The translations under genes were made by a program, and so were the position numbers. From assembly GCF_018128945.1 (NCBI RefSeq), contig NZ_CP068393.1, forward strand, positions 3,286,001 through 3,350,000: a stretch of 64,000 nucleotides of DNA, given 5' to 3'. Below the pieces are notes generated by a model, which did no database searches, was not told the origin of the DNA, and worked only from the letters and a program-made list of their open reading frames with translations. Of the stretch, positions 26,811 to 35,315 are shown in pieces (position 1 is the first letter of the stretch; each line of letters opens with the position of its first letter). The DNA is from Aristaeella hokkaidonensis. GTDB taxonomy: Bacteria > Bacillota > Clostridia > Christensenellales > Aristaeellaceae.

Positions 26811-26839
26811 ATTATAGGATGCGTAAACGTTTGCTACAA
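26811..26839 (-). promoter_or_regulatory. Promoter of the sugar ABC operon with a LacI/CcpA-type operator in its spacer
   Basis: Minus strand TTGTAG (26834-26839), 17-base spacer, TATAAT (26811-26816). The spacer contains GCAAACGTTTACGC, a near-palindrome centred on ACGT like cre and other LacI-family operators, so a bound repressor would block RNA polymerase. Confidence 0.7.
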
Positions 26840-26860
26840 GGTTGAAATTTTATCAACCTT
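26838..26860. promoter_or_regulatory. Inverted repeat upstream of the sugar operon promoter
   Basis: AAGGTTGA and TCAACCTT form a perfect 8-bp dyad around 7 A/T-rich bases directly upstream of the -35, a position suited to an activator. The cognate regulator is not obvious nearby. Confidence 0.4.
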
Positions 26861-26967
26861 TTTACACATTTTTACTGTTGCCCCATTTCCTGACCGGAAA
26901 AAGAAAAACCTCCGACTTAATCAGTGAAGAATGCAAAATTATTGCAGTTGTTTATTTCGAACGGGAC

Positions 26968-27015
26968 TTGACAGCTAATTCGAATTAGCCTACAATTTGG
27001 CTAATTCGAATTAGC
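26968..27015 (+). promoter_or_regulatory. Promoter and double palindromic operator of the TetR gene
   Basis: TTGACA (26968-26973), 17-base spacer, TACAAT (26991-26996). The 16-bp palindrome GCTAATTCGAATTAGC occurs twice, at 26974-26989 filling the spacer and at 27000-27015 just after the -10. Occupancy of either would block transcription, so autorepression by the TetR protein is likely. Confidence 0.85.
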
Positions 27016-27034
27016 CTAAACTGAAGGAGGATTT

Positions 27035-27655
27035 ATGGATACCAAAGGCAGGATCCTGGATGAGGCGCTGACACTTTTTTCTGAGAAGGGTTATGCCAAT
27101 GTGTTTGTCAGTGAAATTGCAGAGCGGGTCGGAATCAAAGCCCCGTCGCTGTACAAACATTATGAGAGCAAACAGGCCATATTTGACGCGCTCATCAGGG
27201 AAATGAACAGCAAGTTCCTGAAACAAGCCGGTGCTCTTCATATCCAGGGCGATGACGCCGCACAGGACGCGGCGATCTATAAAGGCCTTTCCGAAGAGCA
27301 ACTGATTCAGCTCGGAAAGGATCTGTTTCATTATTTTCTTTACGACGACTATGCCAGGAAATTCCGGAAGATGCTTACGATGGCAGCATATCACGATAAA
27401 GAGCTTTCGGAAGCCTATATGAAGCATTATGTGGATGATCCCCTGTCATACCAGGGCCTGCTCCTGGGGCTGATGGTCCAGGAGGGCGTCCTTCACACGG
27501 AAGATGTGGAAATCATGACGCTGCATTTTTACGCACCTATTTATATGCTGCTTACAGCCTGTGACCGTGATCCTGACCGGGCAGAAAGCGCAGTCGGAAT
27601 CCTTGAAAAGCATATCCGCCAGTTCAACAGGCTGTATGGAAGAAAAACAGATTAA
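27035..27655 (+). CDS. TetR/AcrR family transcriptional regulator
   Basis: 206 residues. The N-terminal helix-turn-helix (about 4-50) reads ILDEALTLFSEKGYANVFVSEIAERVGIKAPSLYKHYESKQAIF, classic TetR. The C-terminal ligand domain is divergent. GAAGGAGG precedes the ATG. It lies behind two identical palindromes and 25 bases before a flavodoxin-fold gene, its probable target operon. Confidence 0.92.
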   Translation: MDTKGRILDEALTLFSEKGYANVFVSEIAERVGIKAPSLYKHYESKQAIFDALIREMNSKFLKQAGALHIQGDDAAQDAAIYKGLSEEQLIQLGKDLFHYFLYDDYARKFRKMLTMAAYHDKELSEAYMKHYVDDPLSYQGLLLGLMVQEGVLHTEDVEIMTLHFYAPIYMLLTACDRDPDRAESAVGILEKHIRQFNRLYGRKTD

Positions 27656-27680
27656 CCGAAAAACAGGGGAGAAAAGCATT

Positions 27681-28373
27681 ATGAAAATTGTCCTGATCCA
27701 CGGCCAGAACCATAAAGGCAGCACTTACCATATCGGCAGGATGATCGCAGAAAAAATCAGCGGCGGGGAGAATCCGGTGGAGTTTTTTCTTCCCCGGGAC
27801 CTGAATCATTTCTGTACCGGTTGTTACGCATGCGTGGAAGAAGTAGAAAAATGCCCGTTTTACGAGGAAAAGAACAGGATTATGGCGGAGGTTGAAACCG
27901 CTGATGTACTGATATTCACAACGCCTACCTACGCCCTGAGGGAATCCGCCCCCATGAAGAGTTTCATTGACCTGACATTCAATTACTGGATGTCGCACAG
28001 ACCGAGAAAATGTATGTTCAGCAAAAAGGCCGTCGTTGTTTCGACGGCTGCGGGAACCGGCGCGAAGAAAGCTGTGAAGTATGTAGCAAACGTTTTGTTC
28101 TACTGGGGTGTTCCACATGTATGGACATACGGAATCAGCGTCCAGGCGATGAACTGGAACGGGGTCAAAGAAAAGAAAAAGAGAAAAATCGAAAAACAGA
28201 CAGCCAGAATTGCGGACAACGTGGTGAAGAAGACGGCTAAAGCAGGCTTAAAAACAAAAGCCGTATTCATGCTGATGCGAATGCTGCAGAAGGCGGATCT
28301 TGCCTCGGGCGAGCCAGACAAAGCGTATTGGGAGAAGAACGGCTGGCTGGGCAAAGACCGGCCCTGGAGATAA
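27681..28373 (+). CDS. Flavodoxin-fold NAD(P)H-dependent oxidoreductase
   Basis: 230 residues. KIVLIHGQNHKGSTYHIGRM matches the FMN phosphate-binding loop of NADPH-dependent FMN reductases; FCTGCYACVEEVEKCPF has the cysteines often seen in this branch (iron-sulfur flavoprotein-like), and TPTYALRESAPMKSFIDLTF follows the family. A C-terminal basic region (KEKKKRKIEKQTARI) and helical tail extend it. GGGGAGAAAAG precedes the ATG. It probably protects against quinones or electrophiles sensed by the upstream TetR. Confidence 0.82.
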   Translation: MKIVLIHGQNHKGSTYHIGRMIAEKISGGENPVEFFLPRDLNHFCTGCYACVEEVEKCPFYEEKNRIMAEVETADVLIFTTPTYALRESAPMKSFIDLTFNYWMSHRPRKCMFSKKAVVVSTAAGTGAKKAVKYVANVLFYWGVPHVWTYGISVQAMNWNGVKEKKKRKIEKQTARIADNVVKKTAKAGLKTKAVFMLMRMLQKADLASGEPDKAYWEKNGWLGKDRPWR

Positions 28374-28461
28374 AAACTGTATATCGGAGACTTTACCGAA
28401 TAAACCAGATTATATGAATTATGGATATCCGGCAGCTGTGCCGGATTGACGGGAGGCAAGT

Positions 28462-29070
28462 ATGAACAGAACAGTATCCATGGCCGGTGCGGCAATTACA
28501 ACAGTCACTGTTTTTCTTTTTGCGGTATGCATTCTCTGCGATTTTATCTTCGGCTCCTATATTGTCTGCATGTTCCTGCCCATTGGCTATATGATGATAG
28601 CGGCAGGGCTGCATCATGAATGCGGGGAGAAGACAAAGGTTTCTGCCAATATCGGTATGATCCTTGCAGGGGTCTATGCCGTGCTGATCCTGCTGGTCTA
28701 CTTTGCACAGACCACTACGGTCCGGACAGAGATCCTGACTGACCAGGCATCCCGGATTTTGAATTACCAGCGGGGCGGCCTGCTGTTTAACTATGACCTG
28801 CTGGGTTACGGCATGATGGCGCTTTCCACTTTCTTTATAGGCCTGGCTATGAAGGCGGAAAATAAACCGGACCGGTGGCTGAAACGGCTGCTTATGACCC
28901 ACGGAATCTTTTTCCCAGGCTGCTTTTTCATGCCCATGACCGGGATGTTTACTTCCATGGCGGAAGGCAGGAGCGGAAACGGCGGTTATATCGCGCTGCT
29001 GTTCTGGTGTCTTTACTTCATTCCGATCGGAGTTCTTGCCTGGAGGCATTTCAGCAGCCGTGAGACATGA
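28462..29070 (+). CDS. Polytopic membrane protein of unknown function
   Basis: 202 residues with about six hydrophobic segments (about 7-28, 32-50, 62-84, 108-130, 143-165, 175-195). No family motif recognised. GGGAGG lies before the ATG. It follows the oxidoreductase gene by 88 bases and may share the TetR-controlled transcript; a strong terminator follows. Confidence 0.6.
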   Translation: MNRTVSMAGAAITTVTVFLFAVCILCDFIFGSYIVCMFLPIGYMMIAAGLHHECGEKTKVSANIGMILAGVYAVLILLVYFAQTTTVRTEILTDQASRILNYQRGGLLFNYDLLGYGMMALSTFFIGLAMKAENKPDRWLKRLLMTHGIFFPGCFFMPMTGMFTSMAEGRSGNGGYIALLFWCLYFIPIGVLAWRHFSSRET

Positions 29071-29100
29071 CGGAAAAGCGATGCACTGAAGCATGAAACG

Positions 29101-29131
29101 ATCCCGGGAACAAAGCGTTCCCGGGATTTTG
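29101..29131 (+). terminator. Intrinsic terminator
   Basis: Perfect 11-bp stem ATCCCGGGAAC/GTTCCCGGGAT, loop AAAGC, then TTTT. Confidence 0.85.
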
Positions 29132-29218
29132 TATGATTTTCGGACGTTATTTCTATGCGATGTTTTTCGTGAGGGAGCGACAGATTTGGAGAAGGGGGCG
29201 GCCAGGGGATTATGGCTG

Positions 29219-31528
29219 TCAGCGGTTCAGCAGGGATCGGTAATCAGAGGGGGTAATGCCCTCATATTTCCGGAAGGCCCGGTTGATGGTCAGGGGAGAA
29301 GCGTAACCGACGAGATCGCAGATTTCTTTCAGGGTCGCATCCGGCCGCTCCGACATGATCTCTTTGGCAAGACGGAGCCGCTCCCGGTGAATATAATCCA
29401 GTAGGTTTTCACCAGAGGCTTTCTTAAACCGCTTGGAGAAGTAGGAAGGACTCATGTCAAAATGATCGGCAATGACGGAGATGGAAAGGGAAGGATCGGT
29501 GATGTTGGCGTTGACATAATCCACAAACTGCAGGTCCTTCGTGACGGAGGGCAGGTCCTTTTCCCCTGAAGCGCCGGAGGCGAGGGAGGAAAGGGCCGAC
29601 CGGATCCGGGCCAGCATGCTGTCCAGGTTGGGCACCGTCCGGAGCGAATGGATATCAAAAGCATGGCGCACACTGTCCTCCACACCGGAGGGCAGGTCGC
29701 CCAGGGAGGAGGCCATCAGGTTCACAACGCCCAACAGGCGGATCCTGCCTTCCTCGGGGGAGCATTTACGGAGCGAAAGGGCATCCACGACCTCCGGCCA
29801 GGTGGATTCGGCGGAGAGATAATCACCGGTGGACAGGTTGCGGCAAAGCTTTTTCTCTTTTTCCAGCAGTTCCGGGAAGGACAGGGTGTCACTGGCTGCG
29901 GCGGGAATCTGGTCATAACGACAGACGGAGACGTCCGTACCGATCAGTTCCATATAATCCGCTGCCTCCCGGCATTCGCGGAAGCAGGTGGTGATGGAAA
30001 CGACGCCGCTGTGCAGGCTGCTGACGGCTGCGGTCAGGATAACGCCGAAGGTGTCGCGGAAAAAGTCCCGGACCTGCATAACGTTGGTGAGCGTGTCCTT
30101 CCAGATCTGCTCCTCGGGCAGGGAATCCGGCAGGGAAACGATGCAGGCAACATTTTCCTCAACCTCCACCGCGTAGCGGGTGCTGCCGTTATCCGCCAGG
30201 CGGTCAATGGCAGTGCGGATGATCTCATCCAGGCGGCTGAGGGCTTCCGCGTTCTGCATCAGCAGGGGAGACTGATCCTCCCGCCGGACATCCTCCACGG
30301 CGTAGAGCACGACCAGGAAGCGTTTGCCCACAAAACGGATGCCGTTGTTTTCCGTATGGCGGAGGATGATCTCCTCCTTCCGAACGTTGCCGAAAAGAAT
30401 GCCCTGCAGCAGCTGGGTGCGGACCCGTTCCTGCAGGCGCTCGTTCTCCAGGTTGGAGGTGGCGTGGTTCTGCAGGATGACTGAAATGGCCTCGGACATC
30501 ATCTCATATTCATTCCGGTTCGCCGCGTGCACGGCTTCGGCACCGGAACGGCTGAGGCTGGAAAGCAGGGAGGCGTTGAGCTTTTCAATCGGGGAATACT
30601 GCCTCCGGGTGAAATAGCGGATCAGGAACCAGCCGAAAATCGCGAAAAGCAGCGCGCAGACCAGGTATCCGAAGAAGAGGGACAGGGTCTGGCGCAGGAA
30701 GCGGTCCTTCGGTGTTTCTGTTTTCAGCTGGAAATCAATTCTGGTGCTGTTGCCGATGGGCAGGAGCATCTCCTGCATGGCGCCGCTTTCGGGGGGAACG
30801 GAGGAGGCGGAAAGCATGGCGCCGTTTTCACCGACCAGGGTATGATACAGGCCGCCGTTTTCGGAAAATTCATCCATCAGGCGGACCGCGGTTTCACTCC
30901 GAAACTCGGTGACTACAATGACGTCCGAGATACCGCCATGGGAGGACAGGCGATTGGCAATCAGGATATGGGGCTTGTTGTCCAGGTCCCCCGTAATGAG
31001 CGTTACGATTTCCTTGGGAACGGAGGCCAGGAAGGATTTCCAGGCCGGGAGGGACATACCCAGCCGATCCTTGAGCATATAGGCCGCATTATAGTTATAA
31101 TAGACGCTACGGGGATCCATCATAGTGCCGCTGCGGAGGAAACAGAGATAGATGGACTGGATATATTCGGAAGTGACGGTGGCTTTGGGAAGCTGCTTCT
31201 GCAAATCCCGCAGGAGCAGGATATCAGAGGTGGAGAAGGAATCCGGATTGACCATGGAAAGCTGCCTGGTGTTTTCGGAAATCAGCAGGCGGGTGTTGTT
31301 GGACTGGATTTCCTCCACATAAGCAGAAAACACCCGGGAAAGCTCAGTGGAAGTGGATTCCACGTGACGGGCGTTTTCCTTCTGCAGCTGCAGCACCGCG
31401 GTGGTTGTCATCAGGACGGTCAGGATGAGGGGCAGGAGCAATACGATGAGATAAGAGTATAATATTGTTTTGGCAACGGGACCTTTTTTCCAAAAGAAAA
31501 GCTTCCCACGGTTCTCCTGATCTTTCAT
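29219..31528 (-). CDS. Membrane-anchored AraC family regulator (one-component sugar sensor)
   Basis: 769 residues. TM1 about 17-45, an extracytoplasmic sensor domain about 46-280, TM2 about 285-310 (YLVCALLFAIFGWFLIRYF), a long cytoplasmic linker, and an AraC helix-turn-helix at the C-terminus (DPSLSISVIADHFDMSPSYFSKRFKKASG, then DATLKEICDLVGY). ATG 31528 follows AGGAG. It is divergent from the LplA-like binding-protein gene and very probably activates that operon when it senses the sugar outside. Confidence 0.88.
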   Translation of the reverse strand: MKDQENRGKLFFWKKGPVAKTILYSYLIVLLLPLILTVLMTTTAVLQLQKENARHVESTSTELSRVFSAYVEEIQSNNTRLLISENTRQLSMVNPDSFSTSDILLLRDLQKQLPKATVTSEYIQSIYLCFLRSGTMMDPRSVYYNYNAAYMLKDRLGMSLPAWKSFLASVPKEIVTLITGDLDNKPHILIANRLSSHGGISDVIVVTEFRSETAVRLMDEFSENGGLYHTLVGENGAMLSASSVPPESGAMQEMLLPIGNSTRIDFQLKTETPKDRFLRQTLSLFFGYLVCALLFAIFGWFLIRYFTRRQYSPIEKLNASLLSSLSRSGAEAVHAANRNEYEMMSEAISVILQNHATSNLENERLQERVRTQLLQGILFGNVRKEEIILRHTENNGIRFVGKRFLVVLYAVEDVRREDQSPLLMQNAEALSRLDEIIRTAIDRLADNGSTRYAVEVEENVACIVSLPDSLPEEQIWKDTLTNVMQVRDFFRDTFGVILTAAVSSLHSGVVSITTCFRECREAADYMELIGTDVSVCRYDQIPAAASDTLSFPELLEKEKKLCRNLSTGDYLSAESTWPEVVDALSLRKCSPEEGRIRLLGVVNLMASSLGDLPSGVEDSVRHAFDIHSLRTVPNLDSMLARIRSALSSLASGASGEKDLPSVTKDLQFVDYVNANITDPSLSISVIADHFDMSPSYFSKRFKKASGENLLDYIHRERLRLAKEIMSERPDATLKEICDLVGYASPLTINRAFRKYEGITPSDYRSLLNR

Positions 31529-31558
31529 ATTGACTTCTCCTGCCTTCAAAGTAGGATC

Positions 31559-31592
31559 AGTTTAGCTGTTTCGGGGTGGATTGTCAATTGAC
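31559..31592 (-). promoter_or_regulatory. Promoter of the AraC-type regulator gene
   Basis: Minus strand TTGACA (31582-31587), 17-base spacer, TAAACT (31559-31564). The -35 lies in a perfect 10-bp palindrome GTCAATTGAC (31583-31592), a possible operator. Confidence 0.65.
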
Positions 31593-31694
31593 CCAGGACT
31601 GATTCTGATAGACAGGAAAAAGATGATAGATGGACAGAAAGGACAAAAAACGACCTTTTTGTGCAGATTTTGACAGGCGGGAAAAATCTGATGG

Positions 31695-31724
31695 TTGCAG
31701 GGGAAAAAGAATCGTATATACAAT
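31695..31724 (+). promoter_or_regulatory. Promoter of the LplABC-type operon
   Basis: TTGCAG (31695-31700), 18-base spacer and TACAAT (31719-31724); 84 bases of leader precede the ATG. The weak -35 fits an activator-dependent promoter. Confidence 0.5.
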
Positions 31725-31807
31725 GCAGCCAGACAAAGCGAACGGGCCGGCCTAGTGCGGACGTCCGCAAAAAACCACATAAATCAGAAAGGTGAGGTGC
31801 ACAAACA

Positions 31808-33373
31808 ATGGCAAAAAAACTCATTGCCCTGGTTCTCGGAATCATGATGCTGATGATCATCACGGTCAGCGGTATCGCGGAGGAAAAAAGTGACCTGCAT
31901 ATCGCGGATGACGTGACACTGCGGTTCTTCTTTGACCTGGACCTGGCGGCAAATGTTCCCGGAATGCAGAACTACAATGACAGTGACGCGTACAAGTGGC
32001 TGGAGGAACAGACGGGCATCCATATTGAATGGATCCATCCTGCCAGCGGCACAAGCCGTGAAGCTTTCAACCTGCTCTTCGCGTCTGATGACATGCCGGA
32101 CCTGATTTACAACTCCATCCCCAACGGTTTCGTTTATCCCTCCGGCCATGATATGGCCATTGCGGACGGCGTGTACGCAAACCTGAAGGATTATGAAGAT
32201 CTGATGCCCAACTACATGGCCATCGTCAATTCCAACGAAACCCTGAAGCGGGAATCCGTGACGGACGAGGGAAACCGCTGGTGCTTCTTCTATATATATA
32301 AGGACGGCCGCGGCCCGAACTTCGGACCGACCATCCGTAAGGACTTCTTGGACAAGGTCGGTATGGACCTGCCTGAAACCTATGATGACTGGCACGAAGT
32401 GCTGACCGCCTTCAAAGAGCAGCTGGGCATTGAAATCCCGCTGTATGTGAATAAGGACACCTTCATGTGGTACAGTGAATTTGCCGCGGGCTACGGCGTC
32501 ACCAAGGACTGGTCCCTGAACACCGAGGGCAAGGTCATTTACGGACCCTGCGAGGACGGCTACGGCGAATACCTGGACATGATGCAGCAGTGGTACAAGG
32601 AAGGTCTGATCGACCAGAGTTTCTCCGTGCATGACGGCCGCTGGCCTGAAAACGACCTGCTGCTGAACGACAAGGTCGGCGCCTTCCCGGTTTACACCTC
32701 CTGGACCGGCCATGACTACTACGCCAAGCAGGGCGCCACGAATCCCGACTTCAACCTGGTCGGCACCAAGATCCCGGTGAAGGAGGGCGGAGAAGCCCAT
32801 TACCGGATGCCCGACATGCTGACGAACACCTACTGCATCGCGGTCAACGCGCAGAGCAAACACCTGGAAGAAGCCATCAAATGGATGGATGCCCAGTACA
32901 GCGAGGAAGTTGCTTTCGTGATGAACTACGGTGTGACGGAAGGCAAGGAAGACGGTTCCTACTACTTCGATGACAACGGTCCCCACTGGGGCGGACTGAT
33001 CACCAACAACCCCGACGGACTGACCCAGGGCCAGGCCCGCCAGCGTTACACCACCAACAACGCGCCTTATGAGGATTACAACCGCGTGATGGGCACGTGG
33101 ACAGACATCCAGCGTGAGACCCAGGCCCGCCTGATGGAAAGCGACTACTCCGCCTATATCTCCGACTCCATTACCATGACGGAAGCCGAACAGGAAGAGT
33201 TCAGCGATATCATGGGCGATATCACCACCTACGCGACGGAGTTCACGGTCAACTATGTCATGGGCAACGCCAGCCAGACCTTTGACGAATTCCGTGCCCA
33301 GCTGAAGTCGATGAACATCGACCGGGCGATTGAGCTCAAGCAGGCTGCTGTGGATCGTTTCAACGCGAGATAA
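31808..33373 (+). CDS. Extracellular oligosaccharide-binding protein (LplA type)
   Basis: 521 residues, the usual size of LplA-like binding proteins. Signal peptide about 1-24 (MIITVSGIAEE) without a lipobox cysteine. The mature part has YKWLEEQTGIHIEWIHP, DDMPDLIYNS and IRKDFLDKVGMDLPETYDDWHEVLTAF. The ribosome binding site AAGGTGAGG precedes the ATG. These proteins import plant-cell-wall oligosaccharides in gut Firmicutes; the ligand is unknown. Confidence 0.9.
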   Translation: MAKKLIALVLGIMMLMIITVSGIAEEKSDLHIADDVTLRFFFDLDLAANVPGMQNYNDSDAYKWLEEQTGIHIEWIHPASGTSREAFNLLFASDDMPDLIYNSIPNGFVYPSGHDMAIADGVYANLKDYEDLMPNYMAIVNSNETLKRESVTDEGNRWCFFYIYKDGRGPNFGPTIRKDFLDKVGMDLPETYDDWHEVLTAFKEQLGIEIPLYVNKDTFMWYSEFAAGYGVTKDWSLNTEGKVIYGPCEDGYGEYLDMMQQWYKEGLIDQSFSVHDGRWPENDLLLNDKVGAFPVYTSWTGHDYYAKQGATNPDFNLVGTKIPVKEGGEAHYRMPDMLTNTYCIAVNAQSKHLEEAIKWMDAQYSEEVAFVMNYGVTEGKEDGSYYFDDNGPHWGGLITNNPDGLTQGQARQRYTTNNAPYEDYNRVMGTWTDIQRETQARLMESDYSAYISDSITMTEAEQEEFSDIMGDITTYATEFTVNYVMGNASQTFDEFRAQLKSMNIDRAIELKQAAVDRFNAR

Positions 33374-33391
33374 TTTTCGCAGCGTGTTTCT

Positions 33392-33428
33392 CCGGGGCCG
33401 CGGTCTGCGCACCGCAGCCCCGGTTTTT
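33392..33428 (+). terminator. Attenuating terminator between binding protein and permease genes
   Basis: CCGGGGCCGCGGT pairs with GCACCGCAGCCCCGG (one bulge) and TTTTT follows. Partial termination would give more binding protein than permease. Confidence 0.8.
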
Positions 33429-33467
33429 CCAAAGACCCGGGGATGATTTTTGCAAGGAACGGGGAGA

Positions 33468-34403
33468 ATGCCTGTGGAAATAACCGCCAGGAAAAAGCCT
33501 TTCAGACAGCGGTTCCGGCGGGATATGCGGGAGAACTGGGTGGTTTACCTGCTACTGCTGCCGGTGATCATCTGGTACATTATCTTCTGCTATCTGCCGA
33601 TGTTCGGTATTGTGATGGCTTTCGAAAACTTCAAATTCGCGAAGGGCCTTTTCGGCAGCGCATGGGTTGGATTCAAGAATTTCCAGAAATTCTTTTCCAG
33701 CTATTATTTCTGGCGCCTGCTGCGGAACACCCTGACGCTGAGTATCAAGGACCTGATTATTGCTTTTCCGGCGCCGATTATCTTTGCACTGATGCTCAAT
33801 GAGCTGCGCAGCCGGAAATTCAAGAAGTCGATCCAGACGATTTCCTATCTGCCGTATTTCATCTCGATGGTGGTGGTCTGCGGTATGGTGAAGACCTTTA
33901 CGGAATCAACGGGGGTATTCAGTCAGATCAGCCAGGCGCTGGGCGGGCCCAAGGAACTGATTTCCAACCCGGGATCCTTCCACGGGATCATGATTACCAG
34001 CGGCATCTGGCAGGGCCTGGGATACGGCAGCGTGGTCTATATTTCCGCCCTGACGGCGGTTGACCATGAGCTGTATGACTCGGCAAAGCTGGACGGTGCG
34101 AACCGCTGGCAGCAGACTCTGCACGTCACCATCCCGGGCATTATGCCAACCATTATTATCATGCTGATCATGCGGGTCGGACACCTGATGAGCGTCAACT
34201 ACCAGAAGATTATCCTGCTCTACAGCCCGGCCACCTATGAGACAGCGGACACCATTTCCACCTTTGTCTATCGCAAGGGCCTGCTGGACGGGGACTACGC
34301 CTATGCCGCGGCGGTTGACCTGTTCAACTCGGTGATCAACACGATCCTGCTGGTGACGGTCAACTGGATCAGCCGCCGCAAATCGGAAACCAGCCTGTTC
34401 TGA
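33468..34403 (+). CDS. ABC transporter permease (LplB type)
   Basis: 311 residues with six TM segments. N-terminal basic stretch then LLPVIIWYIIFCYLPMFGIVMAFENF, typical of LplB/YtcP-like permeases, and the EAA loop YDSAKLDGANRWQQTLHVTIPG. ATG 33468 has AAGGA 8 bases upstream; GTG 33474, 7 bases after GGGGAG, is an alternative start two codons in. Works with the next gene. Confidence 0.9.
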   Translation: MPVEITARKKPFRQRFRRDMRENWVVYLLLLPVIIWYIIFCYLPMFGIVMAFENFKFAKGLFGSAWVGFKNFQKFFSSYYFWRLLRNTLTLSIKDLIIAFPAPIIFALMLNELRSRKFKKSIQTISYLPYFISMVVVCGMVKTFTESTGVFSQISQALGGPKELISNPGSFHGIMITSGIWQGLGYGSVVYISALTAVDHELYDSAKLDGANRWQQTLHVTIPGIMPTIIIMLIMRVGHLMSVNYQKIILLYSPATYETADTISTFVYRKGLLDGDYAYAAAVDLFNSVINTILLVTVNWISRRKSETSLF

Positions 34404-34418
34404 GGAGGTGGGAAGAAA

Positions 34419-35297
34419 ATGATCAAACGGACAAGGGGCGAAAAAATCTTCGCCGTATTCAATGTGATCCTTCTCAGCCTGATCGGTCTGGCCTGCCTGA
34501 TTCCGGTCTGGCATTGCCTCTGCGCGTCCATCAGTGACCCGATTACGGTTTCCAAAACCCGGGGCCTGATTCTGTGGCCGAAGGGCGGGGTGACCACGAT
34601 CGGCTATGCGAAATCCCTGCAGAACGAGAGCCTGCTGCGGGGCTATGTCAACACGATCCTGTACGTGATCCTGGGCACGGGCTTCGGGGTCCTGATGTCC
34701 ATCTTTGCCGGATACGGCCTGAGCCGGAACCTGCTGTTCGGCGGGGCGATCGCCCTGTTCCTGACCTTCACGATGATGTTCAACGGCGGAATTATCCCAA
34801 CCTACATGGTGGTCCGGTCCCTGGGCATGCTGGACACCCGCGCGGCCATTGTCCTTCCGACAGCGCTGTCGGTGTTCAATATTATGATTACGCGAACCTC
34901 GTTCAAGAGCATACCGGAAGGTCTGATGGACGCGGCGAGAATTGACGGGGCCGGCCATATCCGGATCCTGGTTTCCGTAGTGATTCCGGTTTCCAAGGCG
35001 ATTATCGCAGTGATTACGCTCTTCAGCGCGGTACAGATCTGGAACAGCTGGTTCCATACAGCCATCTACGTCCGGAAACGCGAACTGTATCCGCTGCAGA
35101 TCGTGCTGCGTGAGATTGTGCTGCAGAATACTTCCCAGGCTTCGGATGCCGGGGAAGCCACCAGCGAGCTGAATCAGCTCCATGCAATTATCCGCTACTG
35201 CGTGATTATGCTATCCATTATCCCGATGCTGTTCCTGTATCCGTTCATCCAAAAGTACTTTGTGACCGGGGTTATGATCGGATCCATCAAGGGATGA
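34419..35297 (+). CDS. ABC transporter permease (LplC type)
   Basis: 292 residues, six TM segments, EAA loop MDAARIDGAGHIRILVSVVIPVSKA, C-terminus VMIGSIKG shared with LplC-like permeases. GAGGAGGTGG precedes the ATG. It lies 15 bases after the LplB-like gene. No ATPase gene is present here, so a shared ATPase is presumed. Confidence 0.9.
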   Translation: MIKRTRGEKIFAVFNVILLSLIGLACLIPVWHCLCASISDPITVSKTRGLILWPKGGVTTIGYAKSLQNESLLRGYVNTILYVILGTGFGVLMSIFAGYGLSRNLLFGGAIALFLTFTMMFNGGIIPTYMVVRSLGMLDTRAAIVLPTALSVFNIMITRTSFKSIPEGLMDAARIDGAGHIRILVSVVIPVSKAIIAVITLFSAVQIWNSWFHTAIYVRKRELYPLQIVLREIVLQNTSQASDAGEATSELNQLHAIIRYCVIMLSIIPMLFLYPFIQKYFVTGVMIGSIKG

Positions 35298-35315
35298 GCT
35301 GAACAGGAGAAAAGA

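Noticed and set aside
31784..33412. 542-codon minus-strand frame opposite the LplA-like gene
   Set aside because: The plus-strand gene has a signal peptide and family motifs; the opposite frame is a composition artefact.
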